This document shows positions 1 to 8,900 of a stretch of 64,000 nucleotides of DNA, piece after piece. Origin of the DNA: DATMFV01 sp035555975 (lineage in GTDB: Bacteria > Verrucomicrobiota > Verrucomicrobiia > Chthoniobacterales > Chthoniobacteraceae); contig DATMFV010000020.1 in the NCBI GenBank assembly GCA_035555975.1, positions 1 to 64,000 on the forward strand, read 5' to 3'. The notes under the pieces were generated by a model. The model saw only the letters and a program-made list of their open reading frames with translations, was not told the DNA's origin and did not search any database. Position 1 is the stretch's first letter. Each line of letters begins with the position of its first letter. Both the position numbers and the translations under genes were made by a program.

Positions 1-53
1 TGTCGGCGACGGTTCAAAACTGGAATTTTTGCCGGTTCAAAATTTGACAGAGG
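1..53. repeat. IS left terminal inverted repeat with internal repeats
   Basis: Starts TGTCGGCGACGGTTCAAAAC and holds a second GGTTCAAAATTTGACAGAG block at about 33-51. It matches the reverse complement of 1382-1452, although the internal blocks come in a different order. Such multiple subterminal blocks probably bind transposase. Confidence 0.8.
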
Positions 54-54
54 C

Positions 55-1359
55 TCAGAGGCTGAAAGCCCCTAAAATAAAGGGCCAAACGTCGGTTGGA
101 GGGTGGTCGAGGACCCAAAATTTACGGTTGGGATGATGCACGATGGTGACCGACTTGCGGTCAGATGGAGAGATTTCGTAATTTTGTCCCTCAAAGTCGA
201 TGGTTTGGTCGTTGTTGACACGGCGCGTCGTGCGAAGGGAGAGATGAAGATCAAGGAGGCGGGAAGGAGGCGTTGCGCGTAATCGGGCCTTGTTTTCCGA
301 GAGGGCTTTTTCCCATACATCAAGAGGAATGAAGCCTGTGCTGCGCTGGCGGGTTCTATTCTGGCGTTTGATCTCCATCTGGAGGACTTCGTCGGCGTGC
401 TCCCATGTCCGGGTCTTGGCATGGGCCAAAAGCGTGACCAGACGCCTCTGGAAGGTGCCAAAACGGCGTTCTATTTTGCCTTTGGCTTGAGGAGTCGGTG
501 CGACCAGATGGGCGACACCGAGGCCGAGTAAAGCGCGCTGGAATTGGCTTTTTGGATCGCAATGATCGCTGCTGGAGCTTGGGCCAAAAAGACTCAATCC
601 GTCGGTATAAATGGCATCAGGCAAGCCGTAGGTTTCAAAGGCGTGCCGGAAATGGCAGAAATGGTTCCATGTCGTTTCGGCAGCGACAAAACGGGCGGCC
701 ACATTGAAGCCGGAGTGGTCATCGACGGTCAGCAGCAGGATTTGCTTGGAGGCAGAGGGCCACCATTGATGGACGGAGCTATCGTGCTGATAAAGTTCGC
801 CGACACGGGCGCGTCGGAAGCGTCGATAAGTCCGCTTTCTACGTAGTGGAGCGGGAATAAGATGGGAGAAATGGGCTTTAACGTAGGCCTCGACCGAGGA
901 GCGAGCACGCTTGAAGGCGCAGAGTCGTTGAAGTTCATCGGCGACAAGCTGGTAATTTGGCGGGTTTTGTAACGGGAGAAAACCTTCAAGAAAATCATGA
1001 ATCTGAGCGGGCCAGAGACCGCTGCGGGCACCTCCGCTGGGCTTTGGCTCAAAGGACTTCCCGTTGCTTAGAAATTCGGTACGCAGTTGGTAGAGCCGGG
1101 ATCTGGTAACGCCGAGATGAGCCGCAGCGCTTAAAGCGTCCAGTTTGCGGTCATTAAAATCGGCAAGGATGCGCCGGACAAAATCGGGCGGCAACCGGTG
1201 GATGATCTGTTTCTTTTCAAGGCAGTAATTTGCCTCAGGAAATAGGCCCGGTGCGACCAAAAATAACCTCTGCTGATGGAGGGGGGAGGATCGCCAGCCT
1301 CTCAGGAGGCCTCCGCTACGCTCCGGCCTCCTGAGAGGCTGAATGGGTGCGGGAATCAA
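55..1359 (-). CDS. IS transposase, integrase-core DDE family
   Basis: 434-residue open frame filling the IS. It has an N-terminal helix-turn-helix segment (LSAAAHLGVTRSRLYQLRTE) and an rve-type catalytic core. Acidic residues of a DDE triad are visible in HDSSVHQWW, YTDGLSLFG and KGKIERRFGTFQ, followed by a C-terminal beta domain (IDFEGQNYEISP). It would cut and join the ends of this element. The true start is unclear: the ATG at 1359 reads through a strong palindrome (1295-1341) into sequence unlike a transposase. A TTG at 1260, just before the EKKQIIHRLP segment, is a plausible alternative. No frameshift or internal stop is seen, so the enzyme may be active. Confidence 0.85.
   Translation of the reverse strand: MIPAPIQPLRRPERSGGLLRGWRSSPLHQQRLFLVAPGLFPEANYCLEKKQIIHRLPPDFVRRILADFNDRKLDALSAAAHLGVTRSRLYQLRTEFLSNGKSFEPKPSGGARSGLWPAQIHDFLEGFLPLQNPPNYQLVADELQRLCAFKRARSSVEAYVKAHFSHLIPAPLRRKRTYRRFRRARVGELYQHDSSVHQWWPSASKQILLLTVDDHSGFNVAARFVAAETTWNHFCHFRHAFETYGLPDAIYTDGLSLFGPSSSSDHCDPKSQFQRALLGLGVAHLVAPTPQAKGKIERRFGTFQRRLVTLLAHAKTRTWEHADEVLQMEIKRQNRTRQRSTGFIPLDVWEKALSENKARLRATPPSRLLDLHLSLRTTRRVNNDQTIDFEGQNYEISPSDRKSVTIVHHPNRKFWVLDHPPTDVWPFILGAFSL
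1295..1341. repeat. 17-bp perfect inverted repeat inside the IS
   Basis: Arms CAGCCTCTCAGGAGGCC (1295-1311) and its exact complement (1325-1341) flank a 13-nt loop. It lies just upstream of, or inside, the 5' end of the transposase frame. In transcripts entering from outside, such a hairpin could block translation of transposase, as in some known IS; that role is inference. Confidence 0.75.
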
Positions 1360-1381
1360 TCAGAAAAAGCGCTTCCATTCA

Positions 1382-1452
1382 AAAATTCCAGTTTTGAACC
1401 GTCTCTGTCCAATTTTGCTCCGTCTCTGTCAAATTTTGAACCGGCCCCGACA
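1382..1452. repeat. IS right terminal inverted repeat with internal repeats
   Basis: Reading inward from 1452 it gives TGTCGGGGCCGGTTCAAAAT, then GACAGAGACGG twice and a second GGTTCAAAACTGG block. It has three subterminal blocks against two at the left end. Base 1453 is the first base of the interrupted host gene. Confidence 0.8.
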
Positions 1453-1639
1453 GTGGTTTCCGCTTTTGCCAAAAATCCGCAAGGTTTCCACCTTTGAAAA
1501 TCTGGCAGAATTAAAGACAAGACCGAAATATTTGAAGGTTACTCTTCACTACACCTATTATGATCCTCACGGTGAAGAATTTCCCAATATCGTGACCCAA
1601 AAAGCAAGTATCGTCGTCACACCAGAGGCCAATCCCTGA
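1453..1639 (+). pseudogene. 3' remnant of a gene cut by the IS
   Basis: Reading rightward from the IS end, an open frame of about 60 codons ends in a stop at 1637-1639. Its last 35 residues (VTLHYTYYDPHGEEFP, then QKASIVVTPEANP) have a protein-like alternation of beta residues and do not resemble IS sequence. The frame continues left into the IS right end, where homology must stop. I do not recognise the family. It is most simply the C-terminus of a gene disrupted by the insertion; the 5' part is outside the window. Confidence 0.5.
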
Positions 1640-1662
1640 ACTCCGGCCAATCCATCCGAGGT

Positions 1663-2940
1663 TTACCCCGCCGGATCGGGCCAGAAATCCTGCACATAGA
1701 TCACGCCGATCAGCGCCCGCGTGATCGCCGTCTTGTCCAGAAGGTGGCGCATGTCGACAAAATCGCCCGCTTCGACCACGGCGGCGATCTCTTTTTCCAG
1801 CGAGCCGGGCGTCTCGGCGAAAGGGAGCGGGCTGAAGAAGACCCCATGGTTGTGAAGCTGCTCGTCGGCGCTCCCGGCGGTGTTGGCCGGGTTGATGTAA
1901 AATGTAGCGTTGAGCGAAGCCTGCGAAAAGGCCGAGAGATCGCGCCGGAGATCGACGCCGACGCCGGAGATCAACCCGGTGACCCCGCGCAGGCGCGGTT
2001 CCGCGTCGAACTCGAACCATTGCTTGAAGTTGGAGGGATCAGTGATCCACCTCCCGTTCTCCGGCGCATGGGCCGCAATGGGCGATTTGACCACTCCTGC
2101 GCCGTAGACGGCACTGACTTCGGCACGCATGGCGAGGCCGATCGCCCCCTTGTAATCGGGCCGTCGCCCGGCGGCGAGATCGAAAAGGCTCCGGTAAAGC
2201 TCCGACATCGTGCTCCCTTCCGGAGAGGCCGAGCGGAAATGGAAAAACTCGTTGAAGGGACCGCGCAGCGACGCGTTGAACCCGGTGCGGATCGTCACGA
2301 GATCGCTGTCGACCTTGGGGATGAGAAAGTCGGGCGTGTCGTAGCCGTCGGTCGGCAGCCAGACCATCGTGCCGCCGATGGTGATCATCTCTCCCATGAC
2401 CGGCAGCGCTTCTTCCACGCTCGCCCCCATCCCGCCCAGGCCAAGCGAATACTCCTTGGCAAAGAAGTGTTTGGAGCGGACATGCGCCTCGCTCACCCGC
2501 GACGCCAGCACATCCTCGATATGGCCGAGGATCTCGATCCCGCCCGGCTCGTCGCTGCCGGGAATCGGCTCGAAGGTCCCGTGTTCGGTCCGCAGGAGTC
2601 CGGCCTTTTTCCGGACCGCCGCCTGCACGTCTTCCATCCCTTCATAAAGGGCAAAAAGAGCGTCGAGCCCCCCGACGCGCAAGACTTCCCGGCAGTACGG
2701 CTGCACCCCGACCAGCGCGAACACCCCGTTGCGGACCAGGCACTCCTTGTGAAAAAGAAGAAAGAGGCGCAACCCGGCGCTGCTGAGGTACGGGACATCG
2801 CCCAGATCAAGCACCAGATGACGCGCGGCGTCGCTGGAAAAGTCGAGTTCCTTCTGGAGCACGGCGGTCCCATGAGCGTCAAGCCGCCCGCTTAGATCGG
2901 CAGTGAGAAGTTCCCCTTCCCGTCGGGTTTGAATCTGCAT
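1663..2940 (-). CDS. STAS-domain protein with a long uncharacterised C-terminal domain
   Basis: 425 residues from the ATG at 2940 (MQIQTRREGELLTADLSGRL). Residues about 1-105 look like an anti-sigma-factor antagonist STAS domain: the strand pattern is typical, and LVLDLGDVPYLSSAGLRLF carries the SSAG loop that holds the phosphorylatable serine in SpoIIAA-like proteins. Residues about 110-425 are a separate globular region that I do not recognise. It contains HFFAKEYSLGLGGMG, GEMITIGGTMVWLP and a C-terminal helix ending VIYVQDFWPDPAG. STAS domains switch partner proteins through serine phosphorylation, so the large domain is the likely output or sensor. No kinase partner is next to it. A longer ATG at 2970 is possible but less likely. 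Confidence 0.7.
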   Translation of the reverse strand: MQIQTRREGELLTADLSGRLDAHGTAVLQKELDFSSDAARHLVLDLGDVPYLSSAGLRLFLLFHKECLVRNGVFALVGVQPYCREVLRVGGLDALFALYEGMEDVQAAVRKKAGLLRTEHGTFEPIPGSDEPGGIEILGHIEDVLASRVSEAHVRSKHFFAKEYSLGLGGMGASVEEALPVMGEMITIGGTMVWLPTDGYDTPDFLIPKVDSDLVTIRTGFNASLRGPFNEFFHFRSASPEGSTMSELYRSLFDLAAGRRPDYKGAIGLAMRAEVSAVYGAGVVKSPIAAHAPENGRWITDPSNFKQWFEFDAEPRLRGVTGLISGVGVDLRRDLSAFSQASLNATFYINPANTAGSADEQLHNHGVFFSPLPFAETPGSLEKEIAAVVEAGDFVDMRHLLDKTAITRALIGVIYVQDFWPDPAG

Positions 2941-3126
2941 GGCGCACACGATGGCAGAAACCGGGCGCAAAGCCCAAGCCGGTTTTTCAAAAGAACGGCA
3001 TTGCCCCGCCCGAGAGGAGAAAAAGTCCCGCAGAAATGATGGACGATCACGGACGTGTTCCCGTTTTTGTTCTCACTTTGCCCCAAATCAAGGCCGCATC
3101 CGTCGTAAGTCGTTGATACTGAGGGA

Positions 3127-3200
3127 TGGAGCGGGTAGCGGGAATCGAACCCGCATAGCCAGTTTGGAAGACTGGAGCTTTACCACTAAGCTATACCCGC
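3127..3200 (-). tRNA. tRNA-Gly (anticodon TCC)
   Basis: On the minus strand it folds with acceptor GCGGGTA/TACCCGC, anticodon stem CCAGT/ACTGG around loop CTTCCAA (anticodon TCC), T-arm GCGGG-TTCGATT-CCCGC, discriminator T and an encoded CCA. Beyond its 3' end, at 3105-3116, lies GTAAGTCGTTGA (plus strand), also found beyond both tRNA-Leu sequences in this window. Confidence 0.95.
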
Positions 3201-3775
3201 CTTGATCATCCGGTGAGTGGAAGGGACCGGAAAACCGCCGCTTCGAAAAAGGTTTTTCGAAAGTGGCGCGCTGGTGGTTTTTAGAGGAAAGAGCAGGCGC
3301 ACGCAAGACCTCTTTTTCTAAAAAACAACCGTTCCTCCCCGGGATCTTCAATCCTGAAGGGACCGCTCCACCCCTTTGGCAACGGCGGCCAACAGGCCGA
3401 CAACTTCGGATTGGACGAAGGAAACGAACTTTGCGCTCCCCTCGTTCGTCGCTGACAGGTGGCCCATCCCCCGTCCACGGTAAGCCTCTCGCGCTTCGAG
3501 CAGGACGGCCCGGCGTTCGAATGGAAGGCGCTCCATCACCCCAGAAGGTCCTTCCGCAGCCATTCCCCGAATTGCAGTTCGCGTCGCGCCGGGTAACGCC
3601 ATGGCACCACCTCGCGGCGGACCAAAAGGGTCACCTCCAACGCCCGGAGAGCCTTCTCTTCCCCCGGCGGCTTCAGCAGATCCTTTGCCCGCTTTCAAAT
3701 TCTGCCGCATCGTTTTTGGAGGGGAACCTTATCGGGTCTGCCGTCACGGTCAAGACGGCTAACTAACCCGGAGAG
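3201..3775. other. Non-coding or decayed sequence after tRNA-Gly
   Basis: No gene here has convincing support. Open frames of 65-167 codons exist on both strands, but their predicted proteins are of low complexity or mutually overlapping. On the minus strand, patches such as RALEVTLLVRREVVPWRYPAR and ERRAVLLEAREAYRGRGMGH look protein-like but sit in different frames, which suggests a gene broken by frameshifts, continuous with the pseudogene at 3776-4255. Confidence 0.4.
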
Positions 3776-4255
3776 GAATCCCGGCTGCTCCCCGTGCGCG
3801 TGAAAATGCATCGGCTCCATCGTGCGGGGATTGAGCCCCGCCCAGGCCTGGAGCGGCCCCGGCCATGGCGGTTCGAGCCGCGGCACATACCCGTGCCAGA
3901 AGGCGTACCTCTCCGGCTCGGGGATGACGTGGTTCTCCCCTGCCCGTTCTTCGAGAAGGAGACAGACGGAGAATGCCTGCACGTTGCGCGGATTGGCCTC
4001 CGGCGACGCACTTGGCTCGCCGGTCTGCGAGCGGGCTTCGGCTCCCGTTATCCACTCGGCCCCTGCCAGCGGGAGGAGATCGCCATTTTCGGTGGCGTCC
4101 AGATAACAGGAAGCCTTGATGGCAGATTTCCCGTCGGCTCCCCGGATGATGACGCGTCCGATCCGCTCCGGGCTCTCCAACTCCGCCGCCACCGGGACGC
4201 ACCCGCGCCTGATGAGCAGACGGCCCGAGCTGACGTGCGGGGCGAGCCTCGCCAT
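3776..4255 (-). pseudogene. Fragment of an FAD-dependent oxidoreductase
   Basis: About 160 codons in one minus-strand frame match the middle of the FAD_oxidored-type family found in many verrucomicrobial and planctomycete glycan loci. The marks are IIRGADGKSAIKASCYLDAT, GDLLPLAGAEWITGAEARSQ, EANPRNVQAFSVCL and EPERYAFWHGYVP followed by a PHTMEP-like segment (NPRTMEP). The N-terminal dinucleotide-binding GxGxxG region that must precede it is absent, and the frame loses family-like sequence after HGEQPGF. Full-length members have several hundred residues. It follows the sialidase-like gene on the same strand, so it was probably the distal gene of that operon before decay. Confidence 0.65.
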
Positions 4256-4492
4256 GCAGCGCTGGTTTGCCCGGAGCGGCGTCCCTGCGGTGATGGCAGG
4301 CGGGGCGCACCCGGGCATCCCCCTTTCCAGCGTGGATATGGACCACCGCGCGCTCGGTCGCCATGCGGCGGGAGTGCTCGCGCGGCGCGGTTGCCGCCGG
4401 GCGGTCCTCTTTCTCGGCCCGACGCGGCAGATGGGCGACGCGGAGTGCGAGGCGGGCCTTGCCGAAGCGGGGTCGCCATTGGTTCACTCGGT

Positions 4493-4741
4493 CTACCGCG
4501 CCATCCGCCAGCGGCTCGCAGGCGCAGTTCCCCGGGCCACCCGGCTGATGCCCGAGTTCCGCGAAGGGTGACGGGTGGTGCTGAAACCCAGGCCTTCAGG
4601 CGAGGCGTTGCGCTCAAGATTCATACGATAGGTCGCCTTCCAGCTTTGGCCGGAGGCCAGCTCCACCGGGCGGTACATCCACTCGATCGTTCCAATGCGG
4701 CGGTCTTCGGAGATCCCATGGAGCAATCGCGGGAGCTTCAC
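4493..4741 (-). pseudogene. Possible C-terminal fragment after the sialidase-like gene
   Basis: 82 codons starting from GTG at 4741, overlapping the sialidase stop by 4 bases (GTGA). The first 60 residues (RRIGTIEWMYRPVELASGQS, then SWKATYRMNLERN) look like the beta-sheet end of a larger carbohydrate-active protein. The last part turns arginine-rich and unprotein-like. It may be a real small gene or, more likely, a remnant in the decayed stretch 3350-4740. I do not recognise the family. Confidence 0.3.
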
Positions 4742-5943
4742 TTCATGGCGGGAAGCCCGGGTTCAATGGCGAGCAGGGGAGGAATTTCGCCCTTGCCAAA
4801 TTTGAGCGAAGCAAGACTCTGAAGCGAGTCATCGGGAGCAAGGACGCTTTCGTAGCAGGTTGTGTAGAACTTGTGTTCATCCAGCCAGAGACTGAAGTAA
4901 CAGTACGCCTTTTCATCGGATTCGAGCTGCCCGATCCGCTGCCATGTCCGCCCGGCGTCGTCGGAGATGGCAACGGAGTGAGGCGTACGCCGGGCGAACT
5001 CCGGAGTGCCGAAAGGGATGGCGCCCCGGTCGTTATAGAACATCAGGAGGCGATTGCTTCCGGGGATGGAGCGTATCACCGGCGCGCTCAGGCAGACGTG
5101 CAACCCGGGGATCGGCGCACACGATTCCCAGGAGGCCTCGACTCCCTGAGAGAAACAGCGGTAGATAGAGGTCAGGGAGCGCATGTAGAGCATCAGTGAG
5201 CCACCCTCAAGCTCCTGAACGCCCGGTTCCTGAACAATCCCCAACCCGAGAGCGAACTCCCGGTTGACGTTCTCGGGCAGGTCGGCGATACGGTGGAGCG
5301 GCTCGTGAAAAATGTCCGGCGTGTGCGTGATCGTATGCGCGGAGCGCTGCCAGTTCCTGCCTCCGTCCTTGGAGTAGAAGAGGCCGCAGCGAGCGTTCCA
5401 GCATGGCTCCCATTCGCCTTCGGAGGTCCTGGTGCCTATGCCCTCGTGGAGTGCATAAGGGAGGATAAGCAGCCCGTCCCGCGTTTGAATGAGCCGGTCA
5501 TTGTTGATCACGAAGTAACCAGACTCTGCGGTGACGGCTTGAGGCGGAGTCCAGCTTTCGCCATTGTCACTGGAGAAGCAGCAGTAAGGCGTAAGCCGGA
5601 GCAGGGAGTATTTGATGGCGAAGGTGCAGGCGATCCGTCCGTCGTGCAAACGCAGCAGAGAGGCTCCCATGGCGTTGCAGGCATCAGGAGGTGGCTGGAA
5701 GAAGAGCTTGGGGACACTCCAGCTTTCGCCCTCGTCATGGGAGATGGTGAGGACCAGATGGGCGCGGCTGTCATCGCTCCTCCCTCCGGTAAATTCGGTA
5801 TAGACGAGGGCAAGCTTTCTGGGAGAGAGGGGAAGGAGCGATCCTTCACCCGAGCGGAGCTGATCGGAAGAATGGTCCCGGATCAGGGAGGAGCGATAGC
5901 GGCAAACCACTGAAAGCGGCTCTGGGGAAGCAGGAAGATTCAT
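4738..5943 (-). CDS. Sialidase-like BNR/Asp-box glycoside hydrolase
   Basis: 401 residues from the ATG at 5943 (MNLPASPEPLSVV). Four Asp-boxes of the S-x-D-x-G-x-x-W type are spread along it: SHDEGESW, SSDNGESW, SKDGGRNW and SDDAGRTW. These mark the six-bladed propeller of sialidases and related enzymes. Two early arginines (RYRSSLIRDH) could supply the carboxylate-binding arginine. No signal peptide is visible from this start, so either it is cytoplasmic or the start is further upstream. A longer ATG at 6036 would overlap the preceding gene by 68 bases. It lies 25 bp after the DUF4838-GDSL gene and is probably cotranscribed with it. The substrate cannot be read from sequence. Confidence 0.75.
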   Translation of the reverse strand: MNLPASPEPLSVVCRYRSSLIRDHSSDQLRSGEGSLLPLSPRKLALVYTEFTGGRSDDSRAHLVLTISHDEGESWSVPKLFFQPPPDACNAMGASLLRLHDGRIACTFAIKYSLLRLTPYCCFSSDNGESWTPPQAVTAESGYFVINNDRLIQTRDGLLILPYALHEGIGTRTSEGEWEPCWNARCGLFYSKDGGRNWQRSAHTITHTPDIFHEPLHRIADLPENVNREFALGLGIVQEPGVQELEGGSLMLYMRSLTSIYRCFSQGVEASWESCAPIPGLHVCLSAPVIRSIPGSNRLLMFYNDRGAIPFGTPEFARRTPHSVAISDDAGRTWQRIGQLESDEKAYCYFSLWLDEHKFYTTCYESVLAPDDSLQSLASLKFGKGEIPPLLAIEPGLPAMK

Positions 5944-5968
5944 GGAAGGCAATGGTACCGGAATTTCG

Positions 5969-8900
5969 CTATAGACCTTTGGCTTCTTCCGGACGGATCG
6001 GTCCCCTACTCCGCTGGAAGCTGCCGGAGCCGCCATCGCTGGCCCGGCCTGCGGCCGGTGTGACGCCGGCGTTCAGACGATTGGCTTCAGAGATTTTCCT
6101 GATCAGAAGCTGGTAGACGAGATCGTGGCCTGCGCTGTTGGGGTGCATCCCGTCCGGGAGCAAGGTGTCAATCGAGGTGGACGTCAATTTGCGATATTCA
6201 GATTCAATGTCGATAAGCTGCACCTGCTTTTGCTTCGCGATTTCGCGGACCGCTTCGGCATAGTCGCTTAAGATGACATTCAGGCCGTTCTCATCCTCCG
6301 GCTGATACGGAGGACGGCCATACATCTCCTTGAGCTTTGGCGTCCACCGCAACCGGTTGGGGGTCATAAGGATGACGCTGCTGCCGACCCGCTGAACTTC
6401 GTCGATAAAGTGGCGCAGATGGCTGCGATACTCCGGGAGTGAAACACGGGGAGCGGTGGCGGGCGGGGTTTGCCACACGTCGATGGCGGAATCGTTGATG
6501 CCAAACTGGATGATGACCAGTGAAGGCTTCCGGCTCAGGACATCCCGCGCGAAGCGCTGTCGGGCAGCGGCGGTGGTGTTTCCGCCCACTCCGGCATTGA
6601 TGACTTCGACCTTCCAGCCCTTCTCTGCAAACGCTTTGGTGAGTTTTTCAGAGTAGGTTTCAACGCCTTTACGAAGGGCTGTAGTGGAGTCTCCAAAGCA
6701 GACAACAGGGCCGGAAGGTCTTCGCGTTGCTTTTGGCGCTTCATTGGCATCAAGGGTAACTTTGCCGCGGCCCTGGAGTTCCATCGTGGCGCGGGGGTGA
6801 CTGAAGTGTACGAGAGTGTCAAATTGCACTGAAGCCTGCGCTTCACGGGTCTGAACGATTGGGTGCCGGGCTTCGAGGGTCAGCGTGCTCAGGCGGCTGC
6901 TGTCCGCGTCGATGCCGCCATCGGGGTCCGGAGGGGTTCCGATCAGGTAGGTATTCCGGGGATCTGCTGCCGTAATCCGGATCTGATCAACGGTTACATC
7001 CTGAACCAGATGAAGCTGCTGCGGGCCGGACCGGGCCACGTGATCGCCAAGCTCCACCATCGCGGTGGTACCGGGAGGCTCGGGAACGGCGACCCACTCT
7101 GAGTCGCCAGTCACTGCCTCCCAGTTGGCCCGGTTTTGCCATAGAAAATCGCCGGCTGCTCCGGTCCAGCGGAAATGCGGTGTATCGCCGAAGGGATGCT
7201 TTCTTTGCGGGGCGGCGGCTTCATCGACGCGGGGCGGAAGATAGCGTTTCCCGCTTTTCCGGAACTCTGCTGCGGCTTGCAGGTAGGTGTCCCTCACCGG
7301 GCCCAGCCAGTTCTCCAGTTTGCGGGTAAGAATCCAGGTATTTCTCAACCGGTGCGGCCAGACAACCGGGGGGCGGCGGTTCCCCCTGGCAATGGCCTCT
7401 TCTTCGAGGAGAAAGGCATCGCGGGTTTTTACAAGAGCGACCGCTTTTTCCACCGCTTCGTAGTCTTTTCCCTCACTTTCACGGACTGCGTTCATCGTGG
7501 TGATGATGTCAACGGTGAGGCGGACGAACTGCTGGCTGCGCTCGATCAGGGCGAGGCGCTCAAGATAGATCGGGGGCGAGGTTTGCAGCGTTTCGCTGGC
7601 TTCGGTGAGAAGTTGATCAGCCTTTGCCAGAACGTCGGGAGCGTACGCGATGGGAATCAGCTTCGAGAGCAGGTTGCGGGTGGTTCGCATCCCGGGGAAC
7701 CACTCGGGATCTTTCATGACGTTCATCTGAGCCTCCTCCAGCAGCCGGTAGTAAGCGCGAATCGATCCCGCTGCTGGGCCGAATGCCCGCTGGCAGAAAT
7801 CCTCCGCCAGGGCCTCAACGTCCTGGTAGGGATTCCACATCAGTTGCGCCATGATGTAATACTGAAAACCTTCCAACCCGAAGTGGCCCGGGGTGCCATC
7901 CACGCCGATCCCGATGCAGCGGTTTTCAGCGAGAAAGCGAAAATCTTCGGCGGTATTACTGAGGGCGATTCCAGGGACGCCGTGCCAGCTTCCCGAGTAG
8001 TAGAAAAGATTCGGACGGAAGGCGAGGGCATCTGCCTTTTGAGACCATGCCTGATACTGTGCCTTCTCCACCTTGCGCCATTTTTCAGAGGAGGTGGGAA
8101 ACTGGCCGACATAGCTTACGATCACATTTTTCCGGGCGACAGCTTCAATCGGGCCGGGTTTCGAGGGGCCGTACGCCATGATAATGAGGCGAAGGTCATC
8201 CTGCGGAAAGCGCTCTTCGAGCATTTCGCCCAGTTGATTTGCGAAGCGGACGGTGCGGTCGGAAAGGGCGACATCGCGTCCGACTTTATCCTTCCACTCG
8301 TATTGCTGAAGCTCGCCATCGGGATGATCCCATGCGCGGCTCCGCGGATCGACGCAAACTCCGGCGTTCGAGCCGTCGTTCTGGCTGGCTTCGAAAATGG
8401 TCCTCTCCGGGTGCTTCCCGTGCTCTTCGGCGGCGTTCTCCAACCATTGATTCCAGACGCCCGGCTCTCCTTCACTGACCTTGACAAGGTTAGGGGAAGG
8501 AAATGGGCTTCGGGTGTGATCCGGCTGAAGGGCAAAGTATTCCGGGTGTGTCTGGTGATACTTTTCCCACCAGTCACTGAAAGCGTGCCCCAGCGGAAGG
8601 TGGAGAGAATCGTAGGTCACGCGCTGTCTGATACCCCACTGAAGCCCCGATGGCCCATAAAAGCGGTTGCGATAGAACAATGCCCGCTGGCGAAAAGGGG
8701 GAACATAGCGGAACTGCTGCACCGGAACGCGAAGGGTGGCAGACTGAGGAATATCCTCGCCGAGCGTGCCCGGCCAGAGCCAGCGCACGCCAAGCTGCTG
8801 CTGCGCGAAGGTGTAGACGGCATTTGCCGTGCCGGACATCACCTGTTGGCCGCCTGCCATTTTGTCGTTGCCAAGAATGGCGACGTGACCGGGAACGCAT

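Larger units (their letters stand above)
1..1452 (-). mobile_element. Complete insertion sequence, DDE (rve-type) transposase
   Basis: The element is bounded by inverted ends that both read TGTCGG inward. The left end starts at base 1 and the right end finishes at 1452 (CCGGCCCCGACA). Both ends carry several copies of a GGTTCAAAAT-type block and GACAGAG blocks inside the terminal repeat. One transposase fills the middle on the minus strand. The TSD cannot be read because nothing lies left of base 1. The family is not certain: the rve-type catalytic core and TGTC ends fit IS481-like or IS1202/ISNCY-like groups. It interrupts a gene whose 3' end is at 1453-1639. Confidence 0.85.

Noticed and set aside
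1744..2895. 383-codon plus-strand frame over the STAS gene
   Set aside because: Shadow frame; no domain, while the minus strand carries a recognisable STAS domain.
3794..4822. 342-codon plus-strand frame
   Set aside because: Product is low-complexity and Arg/Pro-rich; the minus strand has a family-like FAD oxidoreductase fragment.
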